Of a DNA stretch of 64,000 nucleotides, positions 37,146-43,755 are shown one piece after another (position 1 is the first letter of the stretch; every line of letters starts with the position of its first letter). The stretch is from Streptomyces ardesiacus (GTDB taxonomy: Bacteria; Actinomycetota; Actinomycetes; Streptomycetales; Streptomycetaceae), in contig NZ_BEWC01000005.1 in the NCBI RefSeq assembly GCF_003112575.1, forward strand, positions 248,001 through 312,000. Direction: 5' to 3'. The notes beneath the pieces are model-generated. The model worked only from the letters and a program-made list of their open reading frames with translations, did no database searches and was not told the DNA's origin. The position numbers and the translations under genes are program-made.

Positions 37146-37807
37146 TCTCGACGCAGAACTGGGCCGACACACGACGTCTGTGGGACTACCACCAGATGGG
37201 CCATACGCCCCGGCCTTGTTCTGTCGCGATCGGACTCGGCAGTCACGACCTGGGCGTCGCCGACACGGCGGCCGAGCTGTACGAACGTGGCATGGCTCCG
37301 CTGATCGTATTCACGGGCGCCACCAGCCCCACGACGCGAGAGCGCATGCCGCGGGGCGAGGCGGTCCACTACCGGGAGCGGGCTCTTGAGCTTGGCGTCC
37401 CCAGCTCAGCCGTTTTGGTGGAGCCGCGGGCACGGAACACGGGGGACAACATCCGCTTCTCGCGGGAGCTGTTGAAGGAGGCCGACGTTGACGTGTCCTC
37501 GGTCTTGCTGATCAGCAAGCCGTACGAGGAGCGTCGGGCGTACGCGACGGCGCGCAAGCTGTGGCCCGAAGTTGAGATCGTTAGCGCGTCCAGCCCGATG
37601 ACGCTGAGCGAGTACGTCGACTCCATCGGCGATGCCCGCATGGTCATCGACATGCTCGTTGGCGCACTACAGCGTCTGTTGGTCTACCCGGAAGAGGGCT
37701 ACCTGATCAGCCAGCCCGTACCGGCCGACGTGATCGAGGCGTACGAGCGCCTTTGCCAAGCCGGATTCACGAGCCGACTCCTGACCATCGACGCAGCCTC
37801 GTCCTGA
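37142..37807 (+). CDS. YdcF-like (DUF218) protein
   Basis: A 221-aa soluble protein of the DUF218/YdcF/SanA type. Motifs are PCSVAIGLGSHDLGVADTAA, the IVFTGATSPTTRERMP loop, the acidic cluster RGEAVHYRERALELGVP, NTGDNIRFSRELL and LLISKPYEERRAYATA. YdcF binds SAM in E. coli, but the reaction is unknown. GTG 37142 overlaps the GntR stop (GTGA), so expression is coupled. Similar YdcF genes are common companions of the GntR gene in streptomycete elements, possibly as stable cargo. Confidence 0.82.
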   Translation: MISTQNWADTRRLWDYHQMGHTPRPCSVAIGLGSHDLGVADTAAELYERGMAPLIVFTGATSPTTRERMPRGEAVHYRERALELGVPSSAVLVEPRARNTGDNIRFSRELLKEADVDVSSVLLISKPYEERRAYATARKLWPEVEIVSASSPMTLSEYVDSIGDARMVIDMLVGALQRLLVYPEEGYLISQPVPADVIEAYERLCQAGFTSRLLTIDAASS

Positions 37808-38291
37808 CCAGACAACAGGGTGAGCTGTTACAGGTTTCTCTACCTCATCAAGCCCCGGCTGCGCTCCGCTCCGCCGGGCGCGCTTCCCGGCTCCGCTCCG
37901 GGCGCCGCTCCTGCCTTCGGCCCGCTCCGCCCGCGCTGCGCCGACGCGCGCCCACAGGTGGATAGGGCCGGAAGCCATGAGTCGATCACCGCATAGAGCG
38001 GCCCTCGGTCAAAGACGATGCCTCCGGCGGGGGATCGGCCGGCACCGGGATGGAGGGGGCGCCGTTGCCGACCGCGGGCCCGTAGGGGTGCGCGTGGGGT
38101 GCTCCCATCCCGTCCACCGTCGACCCAGGCAGAGCCGAGCAGACGCGGCCCAGGGCGTCCAGGTCGTTCGTACAGTGGCGCGCTCCACCTGGACGCCCTG
38201 AACCACGCCCGCTCCACGGTGTGTGGGTCGACGGCGGACGGGATGGGAGCTAGGGAAGGTGGTGGGTAATGGTGATATCGAATATCCGACT
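37808..38291. other. Non-coding element region with repeats and a large hairpin
   Basis: About 480 bp without a supported gene. 37855-37925 is a run of imperfect GCTCCGCTCCG/GGGCGC repeats. 38101-38250 is a nested inverted repeat described separately. Open frames here lack ribosome sites and follow the repeat bias. The region is the best candidate for a replication origin or transfer locus of the element. Confidence 0.6.
38101..38250. repeat. Nested 150-bp inverted repeat
   Basis: Outer arms of 27 bp, 38101-38127 and 38224-38250, are complementary with one mismatch. They enclose a second perfect 14-bp stem, CAGGGCGTCCAGGT (38151-38164) with 38187-38200, around a 22-nt loop. Stretches between the two stems pair imperfectly, so the whole may fold as one long hairpin or cruciform. 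Such structures mark single-strand origins, nick sites or clt transfer loci in rolling-circle elements; which applies is not known. Confidence 0.85.
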
Positions 38292-39056
38292 TCACCAATA
38301 CCTAGCAAGCCCCGACGTTTCCCCAGCTCCATCTTGTGAATCATTGTGGGCAATTACGCCAAAAATGACAGCGACAACGATCGCCAGCAGTGCGATAGCA
38401 GCCGTCACTATTTCATTTGCAGTGAAACGCCAATACGATGATGCAAGTTCATCTTGAGTAAGAAATATCTCAACCTTAAGAATGCGCCTGAGGACACTAC
38501 CAATGGCAAACCCGCAAGCCAGTCCAGCCAAAACAATCAGGACCGTCAGCGGCAAGGAATCAAAAAGGGCAGTGAAGATGAGAGCAAAAGACACCCCCCA
38601 GGCCGCGAAAATCCATCTGGGCGAATACCAGAAACCCCACTTGCGAGGGCGGGCTTCCTCAAACAGGGGACGGAGCACCGCAGTCTGCGCGTTCACCCAA
38701 CTCGGATCGCCCGAAATATGACAAGCGACCCAGCCATCAGATTTGATAGCCAGACGGGCTATGCGTCGCGGCCCCGGTCCGCGATTGTGACCAATATCGC
38801 TGGCAAAGATAACAAGGTTGTCGAGAACCTCAACATTTCCTGGCTCGGTGGACTCTGCCAGCGCCTGAGCGAGACCGTCAAGAGAGTTTGACTTGTAAGT
38901 CGTGATGGCTCGCTCAGTCGAAAAATCGACCTTCGCCTCAGCGGGTAGTCCTGATCGCAGCGCCCGCACCCATTTTTCGATGGTTCTTCGATGCAGCTTG
39001 CATCCCCGAACTGTGATGTTCGAGCTTGCTTCTACCGTCACATCTGGAGCAGTCAC
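38292..39056 (-). CDS. AT-richer multi-pass membrane protein, unknown cargo
   Basis: A 254-aa protein I do not recognise. Residues 1-140 are soluble, with a basic helical segment HRRTIEKWVRALRSG and GPGPRRIARLAIKSDGWVA. Then come about three to four helices: WIFAAWGVSFALIFTALFDS, LTVLIVLAGLACGFAIGSVL, and IVTAAIALLAIVVAVIFGVI near the C-terminus. GTG 39056 is used. Codons are more A/T-rich than any other gene in the window, suggesting foreign origin. It is the only element gene outside known transfer, replication and regulation functions and lies between the large hairpin and attR. A role in defence or exclusion is possible but has no support beyond position. Confidence 0.7.
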   Translation of the reverse strand: MTAPDVTVEASSNITVRGCKLHRRTIEKWVRALRSGLPAEAKVDFSTERAITTYKSNSLDGLAQALAESTEPGNVEVLDNLVIFASDIGHNRGPGPRRIARLAIKSDGWVACHISGDPSWVNAQTAVLRPLFEEARPRKWGFWYSPRWIFAAWGVSFALIFTALFDSLPLTVLIVLAGLACGFAIGSVLRRILKVEIFLTQDELASSYWRFTANEIVTAAIALLAIVVAVIFGVIAHNDSQDGAGETSGLARYW

Positions 39057-39080
39057 GCTTCCCCCCGACTTTGGCGATCC

Positions 39081-39590
39081 CTAGAGAGCTTCCTTGTTGA
39101 CCCTGGCCGGTGAACCAGACTTATGTACTGGAGGCAAGACACTCCACGGGAAGTTGATCCAGTCGTCGGTCCGCTTCCACACGTACTCGCACTGGACGAG
39201 GGAGTGCGACTTCTCGTAGATCACCGCGCTGCGCACCTCGGCGACCGTGTCGAGGCAGAAGTCCCGCACCAGCTTGAGCGTCTTGCCGGTGTCGGCGACG
39301 TCGTCGGTGATGAGGACCTTCTTGTCGGAGAAGTCGATGACGTTCGGGACCGGCGCGAGCATGACGGGCATGTCGAGGGTGGTCCCGACCCCGGTGTAGA
39401 ACTCCACGTTCACGAGGTGGATGTTCTTGCAGTCCAGCGCGTACGCCAGCCCGCCGGCGACGAAGACCCCGCCGCGGGCGATGGAGAGCACTATGTCCGG
39501 CTCGTACCCGTCGTCCGCGACGGCCTGCGCCAGCTCGCGCACGGCGACGCCGAACTGCTCGTAGGTCAGATTCTCCCGAACATCACTCAT
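39081..39590 (-). CDS. Phosphoribosyltransferase with element-derived C-terminus
   Basis: A 169-aa type I PRTase, probably for a purine base such as hypoxanthine or xanthine. Motifs are IVLSIARGGVFVAGGLAYAL and the PRPP loop VLITDDVADTGKT (about residues 95-107). From WSVLPP onward the sequence differs from the stranded original tail at 29980-30033: here it continues VHKSGSPARVNKEAL, encoded by the element. The catalytic core is intact, so activity is probably kept. Part of this gene is the integration target. dcd lies 28 bp upstream on the same strand. Confidence 0.9.
   Translation of the reverse strand: MSDVRENLTYEQFGVAVRELAQAVADDGYEPDIVLSIARGGVFVAGGLAYALDCKNIHLVNVEFYTGVGTTLDMPVMLAPVPNVIDFSDKKVLITDDVADTGKTLKLVRDFCLDTVAEVRSAVIYEKSHSLVQCEYVWKRTDDWINFPWSVLPPVHKSGSPARVNKEAL
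39123..39147. other. attR of the serine-integrase element
   Basis: The right junction. GGAGGCA at 39130-39136 matches attL 30017-30023. To the right is chromosomal PRTase sequence; to the left the reading frame continues into element DNA and stops at 39081. Confidence 0.8.
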
Positions 39591-39618
39591 GCGCGCGTCC
39601 CGCCTGCGTTCTTGCCGC

Positions 39619-40194
39619 TCATACCTGGGTCCGATGGAAATTGAGGTAGGACCGGGAGGCGGTCGGCCCCCGCTGGCCCTGGTAACGGGACCCGTAACGC
39701 TCGCTCCCGTACGGGTGCTCGGCCGGCGAGGTGAGCCGGAACATGCACAGTTGCCCGATCTTCATCCCCGGCCACAGCTTGATGGGCAGGGTCGCGAGAT
39801 TGCTCAGCTCCAGCGTCACGTGGCCGGAGAAGCCCGGGTCGATGAACCCTGCGGTGGAGTGCGTGACGAGTCCGAGCCGCCCGAGCGAGCTCTTGCCCTC
39901 GAGCCGCGACGCCAGATCGTCGGGGAGGGTGATCACCTCGTACGTACTGGCCAGCACGAACTCCCCGGGATGCAGGATGAACGGCTCGTCGCCCTCCGGC
40001 TCCACGAGCCGGGTCAGATCCACCTGCTCGACGGAGGGGTCGATGTGCGGGTACCGGTGATTCTCGAACACCCGGAAGTAGCGGTCGAGGCGCACGTCGA
40101 TGCTCGACGGCTGCACCATGGAGTCGTCGAACGGATCGATCCGCACCCGACCGGAGTCGATCTCGGCCCGGATGTCCTTGTCTGAGAGAAGCAC
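39619..40194 (-). CDS. dcd: dCTP deaminase
   Basis: A 191-aa enzyme that deaminates dCTP to dUTP in the route to dTTP, in the dUTPase-like superfamily. Motifs are LSDKDIRAEIDSGRVRI, MVQPSSIDVRLDRYFRVF, the core EGKSSLGRLGLVTHSTAG with FIDPGFSGHVTLELSN, and YGSRYQGQRGPTASR. GTG 40194 gives the usual length; no clear ribosome site, so it may be leaderless. A longer open frame upstream is non-coding. It precedes the PRTase gene, a second nucleotide-metabolism gene, by 28 bp. Confidence 0.96.
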   Translation of the reverse strand: MLLSDKDIRAEIDSGRVRIDPFDDSMVQPSSIDVRLDRYFRVFENHRYPHIDPSVEQVDLTRLVEPEGDEPFILHPGEFVLASTYEVITLPDDLASRLEGKSSLGRLGLVTHSTAGFIDPGFSGHVTLELSNLATLPIKLWPGMKIGQLCMFRLTSPAEHPYGSERYGSRYQGQRGPTASRSYLNFHRTQV

Positions 40195-40286
40195 GCACCG
40201 AGGATACGCAAGGCGCGCGGAACAGCGACAACCGCCGCCGCGCCACGCGCCAGGACCCGCTCTGCGTCTGTGCTGCCGCTCCTCCG

Positions 40287-40445
40287 CTACCGCTTCTGCG
40301 CGCCCACGGGCACGGCATTCCGCAGCCGCGCACACCGCGGACATCGGACGAGCCGGCCGGGGCCGAGTCGCTCGGCCTGCTGCATCGGGAACGAGGTGGC
40401 GGTGAACACGTGCCCATCGGCACAGCGGACGACGGTGCGCTCCAT
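40287..40445 (-). CDS. Small zinc-ribbon protein
   Basis: A 52-aa protein from ATG 40445 with GAAGGATTTG upstream. It has VVRCADGHVFTATSFPMQQ and the CPRCARLRNAVPVG end; the lone early Cys with CxxC and a His could form a zinc site. The sequence resembles short conserved streptomycete proteins of unknown function. It lies between dcd and the tRNA-Gly gene. Confidence 0.72.
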   Translation of the reverse strand: MERTVVRCADGHVFTATSFPMQQAERLGPGRLVRCPRCARLRNAVPVGAQKR

Positions 40446-40717
40446 CAAATCCTTCAAGTCCCTTCCCCAAGAGCCGCGTCTGGCGTACTACCCTGACGAC
40501 AAAAGCCACAGTACGGGATGAAAGAGACGACTCTCCAGGCGGCACTCCGCCCTCGCACACACCCTCTCCGGCGGCCCCACGGTACGCCCCAACCCCCGCC
40601 CCCCGCAGCCGCATCCACACCCCGGAACGGCCACCGGCCCCACGGCGCGAACACCGGGGGCCGGGCATGGGGTAGAGTGAGCGAGCGTCCAGACACCGGC
40701 CGTGGTCGGCGTCTTAC

Positions 40718-40791
40718 GCGGGTGTAGTTTAATGGTAGAACATCAGCTTCCCAAGCTGAGAGCGCGAGTTCGATTCTCGTCACCCGCTCCA
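40718..40791 (+). tRNA. tRNA-Gly(CCC)
   Basis: A complete cloverleaf with acceptor GCGGGTG pairing with CACCCGC, anticodon loop TTCCCAA (anticodon CCC), T loop GTTCGATTC and encoded CCA (40789-40791). It follows a GC-rich promoter region. Its 3' half (40746-40791) is repeated at three downstream positions, which marks it as an integration target. Confidence 0.97.
40746..40791 (+). repeat. attL core of island 1 (tRNA 3' half)
   Basis: The 46-bp segment starting GCTTCCCAAGCTGAGAGCGC and ending with the encoded CCA. It is identical to 50937-50982, carries three differences at 52386-52431, and is shortened at 53642-53679. Confidence 0.9.
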
Positions 40792-40795
40792 CTCT

Positions 40796-40829
40796 GAACC
40801 CCCAGGTCATCAGCCCGGGGGTTTCTTGT
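40796..40829 (+). terminator. tRNA-Gly terminator
   Basis: AACCCCC (40797-40803) pairs with GGGGGTT (40817-40823), followed by TCTTGTT. Confidence 0.75.
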
Positions 40830-40853
40830 TGTCTAGACCAATCCCAGAGTGGC

Positions 40854-40870
40854 GTGCCCTCCACGTGCCC
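40854..40870. repeat. Paired GTGCCC arm-type boxes (left end, island 1)
   Basis: GTGCCC at 40854-40859 and 40865-40870, 11 bp apart start to start, 63 bp from the tRNA 3' end. The same spacing recurs before each downstream tRNA copy. Proposed integrase arm sites; inference. Confidence 0.55.
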
Positions 40871-41452
40871 TAACAGCAGGTAGGTGACGTCCAGGTGGGC
40901 CCTGGCATGCCATTTCAGCCGACTCGGCGCCGGAACGTCTCGAATCGCGAGACGCATTTTATGTGACCTGCGCCACTATGCGCGCTGTCGAACGGGAAGT
41001 AGCTTCCGCAAAGCAGCAGTTCGCGCCGTAAGGCAGTGGCACGACGTCACTGCGCGATCGTGGCCACCGGAAGGACTACGGCGCGGCTGAATGCCATGGC
41101 GCGTCAGCGCGGGTGGGCAGTGCGCCGGCGGTCAGCGCAGGGCGTAGGTGGGCTGCTCGGTCCCGGGCACGGGGCCGAGGTAGATGTGGCCGGTCATGTG
41201 ACACCAGGCGGGCAGGTTGAGCGGGGCTGGTCCCGTCGCCGCCCTCGGGATCGCCACCGTTAAGGAAGGCCGCGACGCGTGGCACGGCATGGGCTGTTGC
41301 GGGCCCGCGTCCGCCGCAGCAGTCCCGCCCGCAGCCGGCCGCAGCAGACGCCTGCGGCTGCCGAGTCGGCGGTGACTGCTGCAGCTGAACCCGCAGCGCG
41401 AAGTGGGCCACGGCGTGGTGCCGGGCCCACTTCGCGTTGAGAATCATGGCCT

Positions 41453-41845
41453 TGCCGTTGGTGGCTGTTGTATCCGTCGGCGAACGGGCGGCCGAGCATG
41501 CCGCCGCAGGTTCTCGCCGCGGCGGTGGTGCTGCAGTCCCTGCATGGTCTGTCGGACTTCGAGACTGTTCAGGAATTGCGGTGTGACCTGCGGTGGAAGG
41601 CCGCATGTGGGCTGGGCCTGCATGACACGGCGTTCGATCCGTCGCTGCTGTCGTACTTCCGGCGGCGGCTGGCCCGCTCGGCCCGTCCGCACCGGATCTT
41701 CGACGCGGTGCGGGAGGTCGTGCGGGCCACCGGCGTGCTCAAGGGCAAGCAGCGCAGGGCACTGGACTCCACCGTGCTGGACGATGCAGTGGCCACCCAG
41801 GACACCATTACCCAGCTGGTGTCCGCGATCCGGCACACCGGCGGC
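41453..41845 (+). pseudogene. IS1182/IS5-like transposase fragment
   Basis: About 130 residues of an N-terminal transposase region: LYPSANGRPSMPPQVLAAAV, LSDFETVQELRCDLRWKAA, DTAFDPSLLSYFRRRLARS, ALDSTVLDDAVATQDTITQ. There is no proper start, and the frame runs into unrelated sequence at about 41840, before the DDE domain is complete. A dead remnant with both ends missing. Confidence 0.8.
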
Positions 41846-41860
41846 TCGGCCGGGGTTTGG

Positions 41861-42232
41861 TCAGCCATCGTTCTGGTCCTCCCTCCGGGTCGCGCGGTAG
41901 ACGTCGGCGAAGCGTCTGGTCAGCGCGCCGACGTCGCGCATGTACTGGTAGGCGATGAAGTGGGGGGACTGCTCCGTCGGCCGGCGCGTCAGGTCGAGGA
42001 CCCGGTAGCCCTCTCGGAACAGCGCCTGGACGGCCGGGTCCTCGTCAAAGCCGAGTTCCTCGACCATCAGCACTCTCAGGTGACCGACCGGGTCTCGGGC
42101 CGTGGCGTCGATCACCGGGCGTTCGGGCATCATCAGGCGAATGGCCAGCGCAGTGTCCACGGCCTCGTCGACCGCCTCCAGGACGATCGACACTCCAGCC
42201 GCCTCGGACGACGTGACGCTTCCTGCTGCCAT
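41861..42232 (-). CDS. Hypothetical protein, unrecognised
   Basis: A 123-aa soluble protein from ATG 42232 with GAGAAGGGG upstream. Segments are GVSIVLEAVDEAVDTALAIR, ARDPVGHLRVLMVEELGF and HFIAYQYMRDVGALTRRFAD. It looks like an all-helical small streptomycete protein, with no catalytic motif. It is divergent from the XRE/TPR gene with 165 bp between starts, a pairing often seen in streptomycete accessory regions. Its end lies only 15 bp from the transposase fragment, but the protein looks complete. Confidence 0.65.
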   Translation of the reverse strand: MAAGSVTSSEAAGVSIVLEAVDEAVDTALAIRLMMPERPVIDATARDPVGHLRVLMVEELGFDEDPAVQALFREGYRVLDLTRRPTEQSPHFIAYQYMRDVGALTRRFADVYRATRREDQNDG

Positions 42233-42396
42233 ATCGCACCCCTTCTCCGGTCTCCACCGTTGTCGTGCCTGACAACGCCCAGAAAAGCGGCTCGCGTTGG
42301 CGCGGCCACGGCATCCACGGGGCAGTCTTGGGACACTTCTGGGACAGCCCGGTGCCGTCGGGTTAGACGCGGGTTGATGCGTGGAAAGGGGGCGGC

Positions 42397-43272
42397 ATGG
42401 GGCTTGCGGAGAGGCGCAGGGCGCTGGGCTACAGTCAGGAAGAGTTCGCGCACGCCCTCGGCGTGGACCGACGAACCGTCGGCCGCTGGGAAAGCCGCAC
42501 CACCACGCCGCAGCCGCCGCTGAGACCACGGCTGGCCGAGCTACTCCACCTCGACCTTGACGAACTCGACGCCTTGGTGGGACAGCCACGAGCAGCCCAC
42601 CCGGAGTCGGCAGAGCCGCCGCCTCGCGGCCACCACGGCTCAGGGGACCTTGACGACATGATCCGACGCCAGTTCCTGCGCGCCATCACCGTCACCAGTG
42701 CCCTGGTGGCCCTGCCCCCCGACGAGGGCGCAGCCCTCGCGGAGGGCGCGCTGCGCGGGATGTCCGACGACTTCCTGCGCATGAACGGACACCTGTGGCA
42801 GATCTACCAACTCGCCCGCGCCAAGCGTTCCGTCTACCCGGTCGTCCGCGACCAGCTCACCGCCCTGAACGAGACCCTCGACGGACGGCCCGAGGTCGAA
42901 GCACAGGCCCTGTGCGGCACGGCCGGCGACCTCTTCCAGTTCGCCGGAGAACTGGCCTTCGACGGCAACCGCTACACCGACGCCGCCGCCTCCTACACGC
43001 TCGCCGCCTCTGCCAGCCAGGAGGCGAAGTCCTACGACCTGTGGGCGTGTGCCCTCGTCCGCCACGCCTACGTCGATCTGTACGAACGCCGGTACGCCGA
43101 CGCGGTCGGCACGCTGTCGGCCGCCGAGAAGGTGGCAAGGCGCGGGGACGGTTCCCTGTCCACCCGTTACTGGATCCTGTTGAGCATGCGCGCGACTCCG
43201 AACTGTTCCGCGGGGGTCTCTGGCTGTCCCTTTTCGGGACGGGCATCCTCCCCACGACCGCCCAGGCTTTGA
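42397..43272 (+). pseudogene. XRE-family regulator with TPR-like region, truncated
   Basis: The frame encodes 291 residues. The N-terminal HTH is clear: ERRRALGYSQEEFAHALGVD then RRTVGRWESRTTTPQPPLRP. The middle is TPR-like with NRYTDAAASYTLAASASQEA, YDLWACALVRHAYVDLYERR. Intact relatives extend past 400 residues. Here similarity stops near 43175 (STRYWILL), and the rest (PNCSAGVSGCPFSGR) is out-of-frame sequence of a different membrane-protein fragment. So the gene is a 5' piece fused to foreign DNA. The HTH may still be made as a truncated protein. Confidence 0.75.
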
Positions 43273-43321
43273 CTGTCATCATCTCGGCCGGCCCCTCAGC
43301 CACCGCGACACCGTCGTAGCC

Positions 43322-43620
43322 GTGATCCGTGTGCTCGCCGTCCTGACGGTCAGCGACGACGCCTTCATCGTCTGCACCAGCAACGCGTTCGCCATTCTCG
43401 GCCTGTGGGCCCTGTACTTCCTCCCCGTCGGACTGCTCGACCGGTTCCGCTACCTCAGCAGGGCTCGCAGCGTCCCGGAGATCCCGTCGCCCGTCAGCCT
43501 CGCCGTCCTCGTCACGGTCCCGGCCGCGTCCGTCGTCCTGAGCATCCGACGCCCGGGCCCGGGCGGGGCTGCGCTCCTCGCGGACCGGGGCGAGGACGGC
43601 GCGGGTCCGGACAGACAGCG
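43322..43620 (+). pseudogene. terC-family membrane protein remnant
   Basis: The frame from 43322 reads LAVLTVSDDAFIVCTSNAFA, then ILGLWALYFLPVGLLDRFRY, the TerC core, and VPEIPSPVSLAVLVTVPAA, the TerC C-terminus. The N-terminal half is missing, and a helix normally lying between the two blocks is deleted (YLS joins directly to RARSVPEI). A further hydrophobic fragment in another frame (43180-43319, GGLWLSLFGTGILPTTAQAL) lies just upstream. This is decayed sequence, unlikely to be functional. Confidence 0.65.
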
Positions 43621-43755
43621 GGATGACGACTGCCCCTGGTCCGGACCTGGCCGGCCCGTGGGCCGTGCCCGCGCAGTGTGCGCCGACTGCCCCGATGCCG
43701 TGCGAGCAGGGCCGCGTCGGAGCACCATCTACAGGAACGCAGCTTCTGGAGGTCC

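Larger units (their letters stand above)
30017..39136 (+). mobile_element. Integrative conjugative element (AICE type) with serine integrase
   Basis: This 9.1-kb element lies between the split halves of a phosphoribosyltransferase gene. It holds a serine integrase, a rolling-circle Rep, small transfer proteins, an SpdB-like protein, an FtsK-like Tra, an SCO3933-type regulator, a GntR regulator with operators, a YdcF-like protein, a large inverted repeat and one cargo membrane protein. The set matches what is known of actinomycete integrative and conjugative elements such as pSAM2, except that those classically use tyrosine integrases. No dedicated excisionase is recognised. All modules look intact, so the element may still be mobile. 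Confidence 0.88.
40792..41452. other. Island left flank without genes
   Basis: After the tRNA terminator come the paired GTGCCC boxes (40854-40859 and 40865-40870). At 41397-41436 a 13-bp perfect stem, CGCGAAGTGGGCC, with a 14-nt loop lies just before the transposase remnant and may be part of the insertion-sequence end. I see no supported gene. Confidence 0.55.

Noticed and set aside
37840..38298. Open frames in the gene-free part of the element
   Set aside because: They follow GC repeats and the inverted repeat, lack ribosome sites and show no protein-like composition.
40454..40957. Minus-strand open frame running through the tRNA-Gly gene (RVTRIELALSAWE pattern)
   Set aside because: It is the translated antisense of the tRNA and terminator. 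The same pattern reappears at each tRNA 3' copy for that reason only.
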